Shown here: one piece after another, positions 27,124 to 36,322 of the stretch | Numbering within the stretch: position 1 is the stretch's first letter | Layout: every line of letters begins with the position of its first letter | From: Bifidobacteriaceae bacterium UBA2724 | Lineage (GTDB): Bacteria; Actinomycetota; Actinomycetes; Actinomycetales; Bifidobacteriaceae | Length of the DNA stretch: 64,000 nt | Reading direction: 5' to 3' | NCBI GenBank assembly: GCA_002353815.1 | Contig: DEKK01000003.1 | Coordinates: 37,464-101,463, forward strand | Position numbers and translations under genes: made by a program | Notes under the pieces: model-generated | What the model was told of the DNA's origin: nothing | Database searches by the model: none | Seen by the model: the letters and a program-made list of their open reading frames with translations, nothing else

Positions 27124-28287
27124 ATGAGCAAGGCACGTTTGCTGATGCCGGGATCGACCATTGGAATCGTAGGAGGCGGGCAACTGGGCCAGATGATGGC
27201 GTTGCGCGCGAAATACATGGGGTTCCGCGTCGGCGTGCTCGACCCGACCCCGGATTGCCCGGCGGCGCAGGTCGGGGACTGGCAGATCGAAGCCGACTAC
27301 GACGACACGGACGCCATCCGCCAGCTCGCCGAGCGCAGCGACGTGCTCACGTATGAATTCGAAAACGTCGACGCCGACGCGCTCGACGCGGTGAGCGACA
27401 TCGTCGAGATCCCGCAGGGGACCGACCTGCTGCGCGTCACCCAGGACCGCATCCAAGAGAAGACCTTCATCAACAAGCACGGCATCGGAACGGCCCCGTG
27501 GCGCCCGGTCAACGACATGGACGACCTGCGGGCCGCCGTCGCCGAGATTGGTCTGCCGGCTGTGCTCAAGACCACCCGCGGAGGCTACGACGGCCACGGT
27601 CAGTTCGTGCTGCGCGACGATGCAGACATCGACCGCGTGGCGCAGGTGCGCCCCTGGGCGGGCGACTTCGCGCCGTCCATCCTCGAGGGATTCGTCGATT
27701 TCGCCTACGAAGCGTCCATCCTCGTCTCAGGCAACGGTGAACAGTATGTCACGTATCCCGTGGTGCGCAACATCCACCGCAACAACATCCTGCACATCAC
27801 CATCGCGCCCGCCGAAGAGGCGGCGGACCCGAGCTCCCCGCTGGCGCAGGCGGCGCGCGACCTGGCGCTGCGCCTCGCCTCTGGATTCCAACTCGCCGGC
27901 ACGCTCGCCATCGAGCTGTTCGTGCTCAGGGACGGCCGAGTGCTCGTCAACGAGCTGGCGCCCCGCCCGCACAATTCCGGGCATTACACCATCGAGGCCT
28001 GCTCCATCGACCAGTTCGAGGCCCATGTGCGCGGCATCGTCGGCTGGCCTTTGCCGGAACCCCGGCTGCTGAGCCCCGCGGTGATGGTGAACGTGCTCGG
28101 GCAGCACGTGGCGCCCACGCGTGCGCTCATCGCCACGCATCCCGAGTGGTTCACGCACGATTATGGCAAGGCCGAGGTCAAGCACGACCGCAAGATGGGG
28201 CACATCACGGTGCTCACCGATGACCCCGCCGCAGAGGCGGCGCGCCTTGAGGCGACGGGCTGCTGGGACGATCTGAAGAAAGACTGA
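27124..28287 (+). CDS. purK: 5-(carboxyamino)imidazole ribonucleotide synthase (ATP-grasp)
   Basis: Uses ATP and bicarbonate to convert AIR to N5-CAIR. IGIVGGGQLGQMMA near the N terminus, the ATP-grasp core (LPAVLKTTRGGYDGHGQ), and NELAPRPHNSGHYTIEA at the metal/substrate site are diagnostic. ATG at 27124 gives the family-like N terminus MSKARLLMPGSTIG; its AGAAGGA site is rather distant (14 bases), and an in-frame GTG at 27094 would add ten residues. 387 residues. It is followed after 9 bases by a Fur-family gene, suggesting co-transcription. Confidence 0.95.
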   Translation: MSKARLLMPGSTIGIVGGGQLGQMMALRAKYMGFRVGVLDPTPDCPAAQVGDWQIEADYDDTDAIRQLAERSDVLTYEFENVDADALDAVSDIVEIPQGTDLLRVTQDRIQEKTFINKHGIGTAPWRPVNDMDDLRAAVAEIGLPAVLKTTRGGYDGHGQFVLRDDADIDRVAQVRPWAGDFAPSILEGFVDFAYEASILVSGNGEQYVTYPVVRNIHRNNILHITIAPAEEAADPSSPLAQAARDLALRLASGFQLAGTLAIELFVLRDGRVLVNELAPRPHNSGHYTIEACSIDQFEAHVRGIVGWPLPEPRLLSPAVMVNVLGQHVAPTRALIATHPEWFTHDYGKAEVKHDRKMGHITVLTDDPAAEAARLEATGCWDDLKKD

Positions 28288-28296
28288 GGTGCGTCC

Positions 28297-28725
28297 GTGA
28301 CTGCAGCCAAGAGTCGCCACACGGAGCAGAAAGACGCCATCATCGCCGCCATGCGCGAAGCCAACGACTTCGTGTCGGCGTCCGATCTCTACGAGCGCCT
28401 CCATGCCAAAGGGCATTCCATCGGGCTCGCCACGGTCTACCGGCAGCTCAACTCGCTGGCCAAATCCGGGTCGGCGGACACCATCTCGATGTCGGGGCGG
28501 CAGATGTTCCGCCTCTGCGACGAGACGCCGAAGCACCACCACCATCTGGTCTGCGAATGCTGTGGCAAAACCGTCGAGATAGAGCCGCCGGACGGCGAAT
28601 GGATGCGCGCGATCGCCGCCGAGAACGGCTTCACCATTTCCCGCCATGTGCTCGAGGTCTTCGGACTGTGTTCCGAATGCCGTGCGAAGCAGGAACGGCT
28701 GCGCAACGCCGCCCGCCGGCGCTGA
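28297..28725 (+). CDS. Fur/Zur-family metal-responsive repressor
   Basis: A 142-residue Fur-type regulator: winged-helix N terminus with recognition helix LATVYRQLNSL, then the metal-sensor part with HHHHLVCECCGKTVEIEPP (a histidine run next to the first zinc CxxC) and a second CSEC near the C terminus. The E-C-C-G-K pattern and neighbouring metal-binding lipoprotein favour zinc sensing (Zur), but Fur- or Mur-type specificity cannot be separated by eye. GTG start, 9 bases after purK, without a strong ribosome binding site, implying coupled translation. Confidence 0.9.
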   Translation: MTAAKSRHTEQKDAIIAAMREANDFVSASDLYERLHAKGHSIGLATVYRQLNSLAKSGSADTISMSGRQMFRLCDETPKHHHHLVCECCGKTVEIEPPDGEWMRAIAAENGFTISRHVLEVFGLCSECRAKQERLRNAARRR

Positions 28726-28751
28726 CGCTTCCGCCGCATGCGAAACGAAAT

Positions 28752-28782
28752 GCCCCGCAGACTTCTGAGGCGTCTGCGGGGC
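28752..28782. terminator. Bidirectional terminator between the Fur-family gene and the metal-binding lipoprotein
   Basis: GCCCCGCAGAC pairs perfectly with GTCTGCGGGGC around a nine-base loop; GTTT follows on the plus strand and ATTTCGTTT on the minus strand. Confidence 0.85.
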
Positions 28783-28871
28783 GTTTGCGTTCCATGTGTC
28801 CCATCGGTGCCATGGCGGCCGGCTGGGGCGATGCCTTCCGGCGGGTCTCATGGCACGTGCGGCGGAGCGGG

Positions 28872-29891
28872 TCAGTTGCTCGAGCTGGAGCTGTCGGAGC
28901 TGCTGGCGTCCGTGGAGCTGGATGTGGAGCTGGCCGAGCTCGATGACGGATCCGACGAGCTGGAGCTGCTCGAGCCGGAGGCCGGCATGATGAGCATGAG
29001 CGAGTTGGCGAGCGTGTTGATCCAGTCAAGCAGGTTGCCGTACTCGTCCGGCATGGACTCAGTGAGCGAGAACTGCGAGACGTTCGCAGAGGTGGCGGCG
29101 TCGGTCAGCTCCTTGGTGATGTCATCGGACTCCTGTTCGTTGACGACCAGCACGTCCACCTTCTTGCTGGACACGATGTCCTTCATCTCGGAGATGTCCT
29201 GCGCGGATGGCTCGCTTTCGCTGGCGCGTGCGTTCTTGAAGCCCTCGGGGGTGATGTCCACCATGCCGAGGTCGTTCAGCAGGTAATAGGCGAGGTCCTC
29301 GGTGGCCACGTAGGTGTGTCCCTTGACCTCGGGGCGCAGCATGTCGAGGTTCTTCTGCAGATCGCTTTCCGCCGTGTTCCACGTCTCGTAGTTCTTCTCA
29401 TAGGTGTCTTTGTTGGCGGGGTCGAGCTTCTCGAGCGCGTCGCGCACCGCCTCGGCGGTCTTGTCGCGGGCGTCCTTGGAGAACCACAGGTGCGGGTTGT
29501 CGGTGTCCTTGGCGCCGACGAGGTCGGCCACGTTGATCACCGTGGTGTCGGTGTCGTTCTCCAAGGCGTCGGTGGCCCACGCGTCGTAACCCAGGCCGTT
29601 GACCACGGCGATGTCGGCTCCGGTCAGACCGGAGATGTCGGTGGTGGTGGGTTCGTATTCATGCGACGAGGTGCCGGTGCTGCTCACGATGGACGTCGAT
29701 GCGACGTCGTCGCCTCCGATTTTGTTGACGAGGGAGCCCCACTGGGTGATGCTCGACGCCACGCGGATCTTGGAATCCGAGCTCTGCGAGGAAGAGGACG
29801 AAGACGAGCTGCCGCATGCCGAGAGCGGTGCGAGGGCAAGGGCAATCGTCGCGAAGATGGCGATTGCCTTGAAGTGACGTGTCGTTGTCAT
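28872..29891 (-). CDS. Zinc/manganese-type ABC transporter substrate-binding lipoprotein
   Basis: Cluster A-I metal-binding protein. Signal peptide with lipobox LSAC (Cys26), a Ser-rich linker, then the metal site pieces: SSHEYEP (first His), NPHLWFS (second His) and VATEDLAYYLL, where the third ligand is Glu as in PsaA-type manganese proteins rather than the His of ZnuA. So zinc and manganese both remain possible. The usual His-rich loop is missing; the C terminus is a 40-residue Ser/Asp tail. No permease or ATPase gene lies nearby, so the partner subunits must be elsewhere. GAAAGGT precedes the ATG. Fur-type boxes lie upstream. Confidence 0.88.
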   Translation of the reverse strand: MTTTRHFKAIAIFATIALALAPLSACGSSSSSSSSQSSDSKIRVASSITQWGSLVNKIGGDDVASTSIVSSTGTSSHEYEPTTTDISGLTGADIAVVNGLGYDAWATDALENDTDTTVINVADLVGAKDTDNPHLWFSKDARDKTAEAVRDALEKLDPANKDTYEKNYETWNTAESDLQKNLDMLRPEVKGHTYVATEDLAYYLLNDLGMVDITPEGFKNARASESEPSAQDISEMKDIVSSKKVDVLVVNEQESDDITKELTDAATSANVSQFSLTESMPDEYGNLLDWINTLANSLMLIMPASGSSSSSSSDPSSSSASSTSSSTDASSSDSSSSSN

Positions 29892-29951
29892 GGATCGGTG
29901 ACCTTTCGTGCTGGTGGGGCGCTTCGATGTCTCGGGCGCGACTCCTTGTGA

Positions 29952-30049
29952 TGATAATCAGCATTGTCGATTATCGAATGGTGTCGATTATCGGATGAGC
30001 TGCCGTGGGGAAGAATCCTCGGTGCTCACGTTAATGATAAACGTTCTCA
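29952..30049 (-). promoter_or_regulatory. Fur/Zur-like palindromic boxes upstream of the metal-binding lipoprotein
   Basis: Three AT-rich palindromes stand in a row 16-17 bases apart: TGATAATCA (29952-29960), TCGATTATCGA (29967-29977) and TCGATTATCGG (29984-29994); the latter two sit in a 17-bp direct repeat. Further up, TGATAAACGTTCTCA (30035-30049) resembles the Fur/Zur pattern TGANAANNNTTNTCA. Placement 60-160 bases before the start fits an operator region controlled by the neighbouring Fur-family protein. Confidence 0.6.
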
Positions 30050-30121
30050 ATAACCATGGTCATTTTACATGGCTTTGCCGTGGATGGGAAATCGGCGCGC
30101 TGCCTTGCGCCGTCGGGCAAT

Positions 30122-30157
30122 GAAAAAGGCAGCGCATGCATGGTGCATACGCTGCCT
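30122..30157 (-). terminator. Intrinsic terminator after purD
   Basis: On the minus strand AGGCAGCG...CGCTGCCT with an inner ATGCA/TGCAT pairing is followed by TTTTC. It ends the purF-purM-purD transcript. Confidence 0.85.
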
Positions 30158-30199
30158 GTGAGTGGTGCCGGGCTTTACTGTCGCCTGGTGTGTCGCGCG

Positions 30200-31483
30200 T
30201 CAGTCGTTGAGGCCGCGCAGACCCTTGGCACCGATGTCATGACGGTAGAAGTAACCGGTGGTGTCCGCATTGTCGACTATCGCATAGACCTTCCTCTGGG
30301 TGTCGGCGATGCCGTCGCCGGTCGTCTCGACGAGCAGCACGCGGCCGCCGTCGGACACCAGTCCGTCGTCGGTGTTCTTGACGCCCGCATAGTAGACATG
30401 CGCGTCAGGGTCGGCGGAAAGGTCGAACTCGGGCACCGCGACACCGGTCTGCGGCTTCAGGGGATAGCCGTTGGAGGCGAGGATCACGCCGAGCGTGGTG
30501 CGGTGCTCGTCCCAGGTGAAGGTCGGCTGGCCGCCGTCGAGAATCGCCTTGATGGCCGCGCCCAGGTCGCTGGTGAGCTTCGGCAGCACGACCTCGGTCT
30601 CGGGGTCGCCGAAACGGGCGTTGAACTCGATGACCTTGGGGCCGTCCTTGGTCGCGATGAGTCCGGCATAGAGCACGCCGGTGAACGGATACCCCTCGTC
30701 CACCATGGCCTGGGTGACGGGCTTCACGATGGTGTCGAGCGCCTGCTGCACCATCTCGGCCGGGATCTGCGGCACGGGGGAGTAGGCACCCATGCCGCCG
30801 GTGTTGGGGCCCTTGTCGTCGTCATACGCGCGCTTGTGGTCTTGCGAGATCGGCATCGGCCAGAACTCGTTGCCGCGCACGAAGCTCATGAGCGAGAATT
30901 CCTGGCCTTCCAGGAACTCCTCGATGACCACGGAGGAACCGGCGCTGCCGAAGCGGTGGTCCACGAAGATCTCCTCAAGTGCTTTGTAGGCGGTGTCGAG
31001 GTCCATGCAGACGGTCACGCCCTTGCCTGCGGCCAGGCCGTCGGCCTTGACCACGATGGGGGCGCCCTCCTCGGTCACATACGCCTTCGCGTCCTCGAGG
31101 TTGGTGAAGGACTGGTACCGTGCCGTCGGGATGCCGTGCCTTAGCATGAGCTCCTTGGCGAAGGTCTTGGACCCTTCGATCTGCGCGGCCTGCTTGGACG
31201 GACCGAAGGTCTTGATGCCGGCCTGCTCGAATGCGTCCACGATGCCGTCGATGAGCGGCGCCTCGGGGCCGATGAAAGCGTAGTCGATGCCATTGCTCTG
31301 CGCGAACTCGATGAGCGCGGCCTGGTTGTGCTGGGAAAGCTGCACGATGGTGATGCCGTCGCTCGCCATGCCTGGATTGCCCGGGGCCACGAACACCTGG
31401 TCGACGCTGTCGCCCTTGAGCAGTGTGTGGGCGATGGCGTGCTCGCGCGCGCCGGAGCCGATGACGAGAACCTTGAGTCCCAT
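30200..31483 (-). CDS. purD: Phosphoribosylamine-glycine ligase
   Basis: GAR synthetase, second step of purine synthesis, joining phosphoribosylamine and glycine with ATP. The N terminus has LVIGSGAREHAI; the ATP-grasp core includes VKADGLAAGKGV and GPNTGGMGAYSP; NARFGDPETEVVLP is the metal-binding segment. 427 residues is normal. It is the last gene of the purF-purM-purD group, 111 bases after purM, with GAAAGGCACAAGGCAAATG context at the start. Confidence 0.97.
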   Translation of the reverse strand: MGLKVLVIGSGAREHAIAHTLLKGDSVDQVFVAPGNPGMASDGITIVQLSQHNQAALIEFAQSNGIDYAFIGPEAPLIDGIVDAFEQAGIKTFGPSKQAAQIEGSKTFAKELMLRHGIPTARYQSFTNLEDAKAYVTEEGAPIVVKADGLAAGKGVTVCMDLDTAYKALEEIFVDHRFGSAGSSVVIEEFLEGQEFSLMSFVRGNEFWPMPISQDHKRAYDDDKGPNTGGMGAYSPVPQIPAEMVQQALDTIVKPVTQAMVDEGYPFTGVLYAGLIATKDGPKVIEFNARFGDPETEVVLPKLTSDLGAAIKAILDGGQPTFTWDEHRTTLGVILASNGYPLKPQTGVAVPEFDLSADPDAHVYYAGVKNTDDGLVSDGGRVLLVETTGDGIADTQRKVYAIVDNADTTGYFYRHDIGAKGLRGLND

Positions 31484-31594
31484 TTGCCTTGTGCCTTTCT
31501 GCGGGCCGTGGCGGTACGCCGTGGCAACCCGCTGTATGCGGGCGAGCCGGCGGGGTTCCGTCGACTTCGCGCGCTGTTTGTTGCTTGTGACGGA

Positions 31595-32647
31595 TTACTT
31601 CGCCTGGTCCGAAGAGAACGTGACGCGGTCGTCGCCGTCCTGCTTCACGATCGAGCCGATGATGTAGGCCTTCTCGCCGCTGTCTTTCAGCAGCGCCAGC
31701 GTTTCGTCGGCGCGGGCGCTGTCGACGGCGATCACCATGCCGACGCCCATGTTGAAGATGTTGTACATCTCCATGTGGTCGATTGCGCCGGCCTTTTCGA
31801 TCACCGGGAAGATCGGCAGCACCGGCCACGTGCCGAGCTCGATGTGGGCGGCGAGGCCAGCGGGGATCATGCGCGGGATGTTCTCGATGAAGCCACCGCC
31901 GGTGATGTGGGCGACGCCCTTGACCACGCCGGCCTCGAACAGCGGCTTGAGGGTCTTGACGTAGATCTTGGTGGGGGTGAGCAGCACGTCGCCGAGCTTG
32001 GAGCCTCCCAGCTCGGGCAGCTCGGTGTTCACCGAGTACCCGGCCTGCTCGAACAGCGCCTTGCGCACGAGCGAGAAGCCATTGGAGTGCACGCCTGTCG
32101 ACGGCAGGCCGATCAGGGTGTCGCCTTCGACGATCGTGGAGCCGTCGACGATCTTGCTGCGCTCGACGACGCCCACGGTGAATCCCGCCAGGTCGTATTC
32201 GTCGGGGGCATACATGCCGGGCATCTCGGCGGTTTCGCCGCCTACGAGCGCGGCCTCGCCCTGCACGCAGCCGTCGGCGACGCCAGACACGACCTGCTCG
32301 AGCAGCGCCGGGTCGTTCTTGCCGCAGGCGATGTAGTCGAGGAAGAACAACGGTTCGGCGCCGCAGGCGGCCACGTCGTTGACGCACATGGCCACGCAGT
32401 CGATGCCGATGGTGTCATGCCTGCCCACCATCTTGGCGACCATGAGCTTGGTGCCCACGCCGTCGGTGCCCGAGATGAGCACCGGGTCCTTGTAATGCAG
32501 CGACGCGAGGTCGAAAAGGCCGCCGAAGCCGCCGATGCCGCCCATCACCCCCGGGCGGTTGGTGCGCGCGACGTGTGATTTGATGCGCTTGACGACTTCG
32601 TAGCCGGCTTCGACGCTGACTCCGGCGTTCTCATATGCTGTGGGCAT
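31595..32647 (-). CDS. purM: Phosphoribosylformylglycinamidine cyclo-ligase (AIR synthetase)
   Basis: Closes the imidazole ring: FGAM + ATP to AIR. Recognised by SGTDGVGTKL (residues about 60-70), VGGETAEMPGMY, and GIGGFGGLF near the N terminus. ATG at 32647 follows AGGAGTAAC; the open frame extends 20 codons further but without a binding site and with a His/Ala-rich non-family peptide. 350 residues. It lies 87 bases behind purF. Confidence 0.96.
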   Translation of the reverse strand: MPTAYENAGVSVEAGYEVVKRIKSHVARTNRPGVMGGIGGFGGLFDLASLHYKDPVLISGTDGVGTKLMVAKMVGRHDTIGIDCVAMCVNDVAACGAEPLFFLDYIACGKNDPALLEQVVSGVADGCVQGEAALVGGETAEMPGMYAPDEYDLAGFTVGVVERSKIVDGSTIVEGDTLIGLPSTGVHSNGFSLVRKALFEQAGYSVNTELPELGGSKLGDVLLTPTKIYVKTLKPLFEAGVVKGVAHITGGGFIENIPRMIPAGLAAHIELGTWPVLPIFPVIEKAGAIDHMEMYNIFNMGVGMVIAVDSARADETLALLKDSGEKAYIIGSIVKQDGDDRVTFSSDQAK

Positions 32648-32734
32648 TGTTACTCCTGTTGTTGCGTGGTTGTTTGCGTTGGTGCGTGCACGATGTGCGT
32701 GCGCCATGTGCGTGCGCGGTGGGTTGCGCCATCG

Positions 32735-34300
32735 TCATTCGAAGACGGCGATGCGCTGGTTGGTCTGGGTGCCTTCCTCGTTGTTCGCGGCGTATTTTTC
32801 GCTGGCGACGGTGCTGAATTCGTTGCCGACGTAGTTGCTGTCCTCGCGGGCGAAACGCGTGATGCGGGCGCGGTCCTCGGGCGAGATGGAGGCGAGGAAC
32901 TCCTGCTCGTAGTCGCCCAGGCTCGTGGGATAGTCTCCGTTGAAGTACGCCACGCACAGGCCGCCGTACGGTGCGTCCGCGTTGAGGCCGATGGTGTCGA
33001 TGAGCCCTTGGATCGACAGGAACGCCAGGGAATCGGCGCCGATGTATTCGCGAATCTCCTCGACCGACTTGTGGGCTGCGATGAGCTCGGAGGTGCGCGA
33101 GATGTCGATGCCGTAGTAGCACGGGTAGCGCAGCGGAGGGGAGGCGATGCGCATGTGCACCTCGGAGGCGCCGGCCTCGCGCAGAAGCTGCACGATGCGG
33201 CGGGAGGTGGTGCCGCGCACGATGGAATCGTCGATGACGATGACGCGCTTGCCCTTGACCACGCCGCGCACGGCCGACAGCTTCATGCGCACGCCCTGCT
33301 CGCGCAGTTCCTGCGTGGGCTGGATGAATGTGCGGGCGACGTACTGGTTCTTGACCAGGCCCATCTCGTTCGGGATGCCGCTGGCCTCGGAGTATCCGGA
33401 AGCGGCCGACAGCGAGGAGTTCGGCACGGCCACGACCATGTCGGCGTCCACCGGCGCTTCCTGCGCCAGACGGGCTCCGGCGCGCTTGCGCGCGGAGTGG
33501 ACGTTCACGCCGTCGATGTTGGAATCGGGGCGGGCGAAATAGATGAACTCCATCGAGCAGATGGCCTTCTGCGTGTGCTCGGTGTATTTCTCGATGCGAT
33601 AGCCGGAATCGTCGACGATGACGATCTCACCGGGTTCGATGTCGCGGATGAATTCGGCGCCGACGGTGTCCAGCGCGCAGGTCTCGGAGGCGAGCACATA
33701 GGCGCCGTTCTGCAGACGGCCGATCGACAGGGGGCGGAAGCCATTCGGGTCGAGGGCGCCGATCATGGCGTCTTCGGTCATGAGCAGGTAGGCGAAGCCG
33801 CCGTGGACGATGTTGAGGGCTTCCTTGAGTTTTTCGATGAATGTGGGTTTCTTGGAGCGGCGGATGAGGTGCATGAGCACCTCGGTGTCGGAGTTGGAGT
33901 GGAAGATGGCGCCTTCGTCCTCGAGCTTCTCGCGCAGGGAGGGGCAGTTCGTCAGATTGCCGTTGTGGCACAGCGCCACGTCGCCGTCATGGAAGCGGAA
34001 GATGAACGGCTGGATGTTGTTCAGCGAACCGGAGCCGCTCGTTGCGTAGCGCACATGGCCGATGGCCTTGTCTCCGGTGAGCCGCTCGATGGAACGCTCG
34101 TCTTCGAAGACCTGGCTGAGAAGACCAAGACCGCGGAACCCTGTCAGATGGTGGTCGCCGCTCGACACGATGCCGGCGCCCTCCTGGCCGCGGTGCTGAA
34201 GAGCATGCAGTCCGAAATATGTGAGGCGCGCGGCATCGGGGTGTCCCCAGACACCGAAAACGCCGCATTCCTCATGCAGACCTTCGAGCTCAGCAGACAT
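32735..34300 (-). CDS. purF: Amidophosphoribosyltransferase
   Basis: Commits PRPP to purine synthesis using glutamine-derived ammonia. The class II glutaminase Cys is residue 12 in EECGVFG, so an 11-residue propeptide should be removed, as in the B. subtilis-type enzyme. PRPP-binding motif VIVIDDSIVRGTT and the cysteine-containing RYPCYYGID and CVAYFNG segments (probable Fe-S ligands) are present. 521 residues. The ATG has AAGGAG upstream; another ATG four bases earlier is out of frame. Divergent from the protein kinase gene across a 354-base gap. Confidence 0.96.
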   Translation of the reverse strand: MSAELEGLHEECGVFGVWGHPDAARLTYFGLHALQHRGQEGAGIVSSGDHHLTGFRGLGLLSQVFEDERSIERLTGDKAIGHVRYATSGSGSLNNIQPFIFRFHDGDVALCHNGNLTNCPSLREKLEDEGAIFHSNSDTEVLMHLIRRSKKPTFIEKLKEALNIVHGGFAYLLMTEDAMIGALDPNGFRPLSIGRLQNGAYVLASETCALDTVGAEFIRDIEPGEIVIVDDSGYRIEKYTEHTQKAICSMEFIYFARPDSNIDGVNVHSARKRAGARLAQEAPVDADMVVAVPNSSLSAASGYSEASGIPNEMGLVKNQYVARTFIQPTQELREQGVRMKLSAVRGVVKGKRVIVIDDSIVRGTTSRRIVQLLREAGASEVHMRIASPPLRYPCYYGIDISRTSELIAAHKSVEEIREYIGADSLAFLSIQGLIDTIGLNADAPYGGLCVAYFNGDYPTSLGDYEQEFLASISPEDRARITRFAREDSNYVGNEFSTVASEKYAANNEEGTQTNQRIAVFE

Positions 34301-34477
34301 TCATGCACTCCTTAGATTGTTGCTGTTCTTGCCGAAAATGCAATGACGGTTGGTGGATGGACAAACCCAACATTACCAATCGAGGGATACATCAGCGGGC
34401 GGCGTGTGGCATCGCCGCGGGGTCCCGGACGGTGCGGCGTCGGTGTAGCGAGGGTCCCGGAAAAATACCGCAGAAAG

Positions 34478-34486
34478 TTATCCACA
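34478..34486 (+). other. Perfect DnaA-box consensus (TTATCCACA) in the purF-kinase gap
   Basis: A single exact match to the DnaA box lies in the 354-base intergenic region. No cluster of boxes, AT-rich unwinding element or dnaA/dnaN genes accompany it, so it is not an origin. The rest of the gap shows no gene; promoters for both flanking genes must lie here but none is clear. Confidence 0.35.
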
Positions 34487-34654
34487 TTCCCGTACGCGCG
34501 GAACGTGCCTTCGATATGCTCGAACCACGGACGCGCCCCTGCAAGGCGGCGGGCGCGGGTTCCGTCATCGAGACGAGGCGACCGAGGGCGACGTGCCGGA
34601 TTCCCAACGGCATGGACTGACGCAGAGGGGAAAGAGGAAAGGCAGCGTCGTTCC

Positions 34655-36322
34655 ATGGCAATGGGATTGTCGGATTGCGTCGGGCGTGTGGTCGCAGGCA
34701 GGTACCGCCTGCTGGAGCTCATCGGGGTGGGCGGGATGTCGGCGGTGTTTCTCGCGCGCGATGCCACCCTCAACAAGCAGTGGGCGGTGAAAATGCTCAA
34801 ACCGTGCCCGGATGAGCGCGTGGCGCGTCGCAGCTTCCTCACCGAGGCGTCGATGATCAAGCGTTTCGACCATCCCGCCATTCCCCGGGTGGTCGATTAT
34901 CTCGAAGAAGAAGGCAGGCCGTGCGTCGTCATGGACTATGTGGAGGGGCGCACGCTTGCCGACCGATTGCGCAGCGAAGGCGCCCAGACGGAGGGCGCCG
35001 TGGCCGACTGGGCGCTGCAGATGTGCGACGTGCTGGAATACCTGCACCGCCGCAAGCCGCCCGTCGTCTATCGTGACCTCAAGCCCTCCAATGTGATCGT
35101 CACGTCCGAAGGACGCGTGCGCCTCGTGGATTTCGGCATCGCGATGGAGCAAGGCGCGCGGCATGTGCGAGGGGTGGGCACCCCCGGTTTCGGTGCGCCC
35201 GAGCAGTTCGACGACCCCGCCGGGGTGGACGCGCGGGCCGATGTGTATTCGCTGGGCGCGACGATGTATGCGCTGCTCACCGGGCGCCATCCGACCGACC
35301 ACGCCCGGCACCGGCTGGAATGTTCGCCCGCCATGGAACGGATCGTCAGGCGATGTCTGGACCCCGATCCGGAGTCGCGTTTCCTTTCATGCGCCGAAGT
35401 GGCGTACGCGCTGACGCATCGCGACGACGGGATGATGCGCGCCAGGATGCGACGGCGGCGGACGGCGTTCCGGTCCATGGCAGCCGGGACGGCGCTGTGC
35501 TGCGCCCTGTCGCCGGCCTGCGTCGCGATGGGCGCTTGGGAGCGCGACCGTGATTACGAGCACTGGGTTTCGCTGGCGAGGACCAGCGTGGATTCCGGGC
35601 AGGCCGCGGACTTCTACCACCGGGCGATAGAGATTCAGCCGCGTATCGAAGCCTATGAGGGGCTGGTGGAGCTGGACAAGGCCGATTCGGTGCTCGACGC
35701 GGGCGAGGAACGCGACCTGACGGAGCTCATCGCGCGCCACTCGGATGCCCTCAGACAGGACCCTTCCTGGCCGCGGCTGTGCTACGACATGGGCATCCTG
35801 TACTGGCACTACTACGAGCCGGGGAAGACGGACGGCTATGCGGACTCGTTCGCCGCCATCGCCGCGGCCGAGCCGTGGATGCGCGAGGCGGCGGAGGCGG
35901 ACGGGTTCGCTCAATCCCGCAGGGCGCGGATCTATGCCGGGATCGCCGAGTTCCAAAGCCATGTGGTCGCAGCCATGAACGAAGGCACTGACGCGGGACG
36001 GTACGCGCCGTATTTCGACTCGCTGTGTGAGCTTGTCGCACTGTCGGCGCAGGATGCGAATTCCGTGCTGTCGGTGCAGGCGGCGAGCCTGTCGCTGTCG
36101 GCGCTGCGCGTCTATCCGCGTCATTTCCGCGCCGATGGTGTCGCCCGGGCGCGCATGGAACGACTCGCCGATGATTCCGAGGCGCTCGCACGTTCCGCCG
36201 AACCGGCGACGCCCAGGGATTCCGCGCGGCGCGATGCGGCGCTCGCGGATGCGGATGACGCGCGGCGGGCCGTGGCGTCGGCATTCGTCGATGCCGGGGT
36301 GGGCGAGGAGGCGGGGCGATGA
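34655..36322 (+). CDS. Transmembrane eukaryotic-type Ser/Thr protein kinase with extracytoplasmic helical domain
   Basis: Kinase domain residues 15-255: Gly-rich loop GVGGMS (24-29), Lys46, catalytic loop VYRDLKPSN (Asp141), DFG (159-161) and APEQF. All catalytic residues are present. One membrane helix follows at about 271-293, then about 260 residues outside that look helical and TPR-like and are not PASTA repeats, so this is not PknB. ATG at 34655 lies behind AGAGGAAAGG; a second ATG two codons later is equally possible. It overlaps the next gene by ATGA and heads a three-gene operon with an Ig-like surface protein. The external domain probably senses an envelope signal. Confidence 0.85.
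   Translation: MAMGLSDCVGRVVAGRYRLLELIGVGGMSAVFLARDATLNKQWAVKMLKPCPDERVARRSFLTEASMIKRFDHPAIPRVVDYLEEEGRPCVVMDYVEGRTLADRLRSEGAQTEGAVADWALQMCDVLEYLHRRKPPVVYRDLKPSNVIVTSEGRVRLVDFGIAMEQGARHVRGVGTPGFGAPEQFDDPAGVDARADVYSLGATMYALLTGRHPTDHARHRLECSPAMERIVRRCLDPDPESRFLSCAEVAYALTHRDDGMMRARMRRRRTAFRSMAAGTALCCALSPACVAMGAWERDRDYEHWVSLARTSVDSGQAADFYHRAIEIQPRIEAYEGLVELDKADSVLDAGEERDLTELIARHSDALRQDPSWPRLCYDMGILYWHYYEPGKTDGYADSFAAIAAAEPWMREAAEADGFAQSRRARIYAGIAEFQSHVVAAMNEGTDAGRYAPYFDSLCELVALSAQDANSVLSVQAASLSLSALRVYPRHFRADGVARARMERLADDSEALARSAEPATPRDSARRDAALADADDARRAVASAFVDAGVGEEAGR

Noticed and set aside
28872..28990. Ser-rich 3' end of the lipoprotein gene as a frameshift
   Set aside because: The frame is consistent and similar Ser/Asp tails occur in lipoproteins; the stop is followed by a proper terminator.
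34478..34486. DnaA box as a sign of a replication origin
   Set aside because: A single box, without further boxes, AT-rich element or dnaA/dnaN/rpmH genes.
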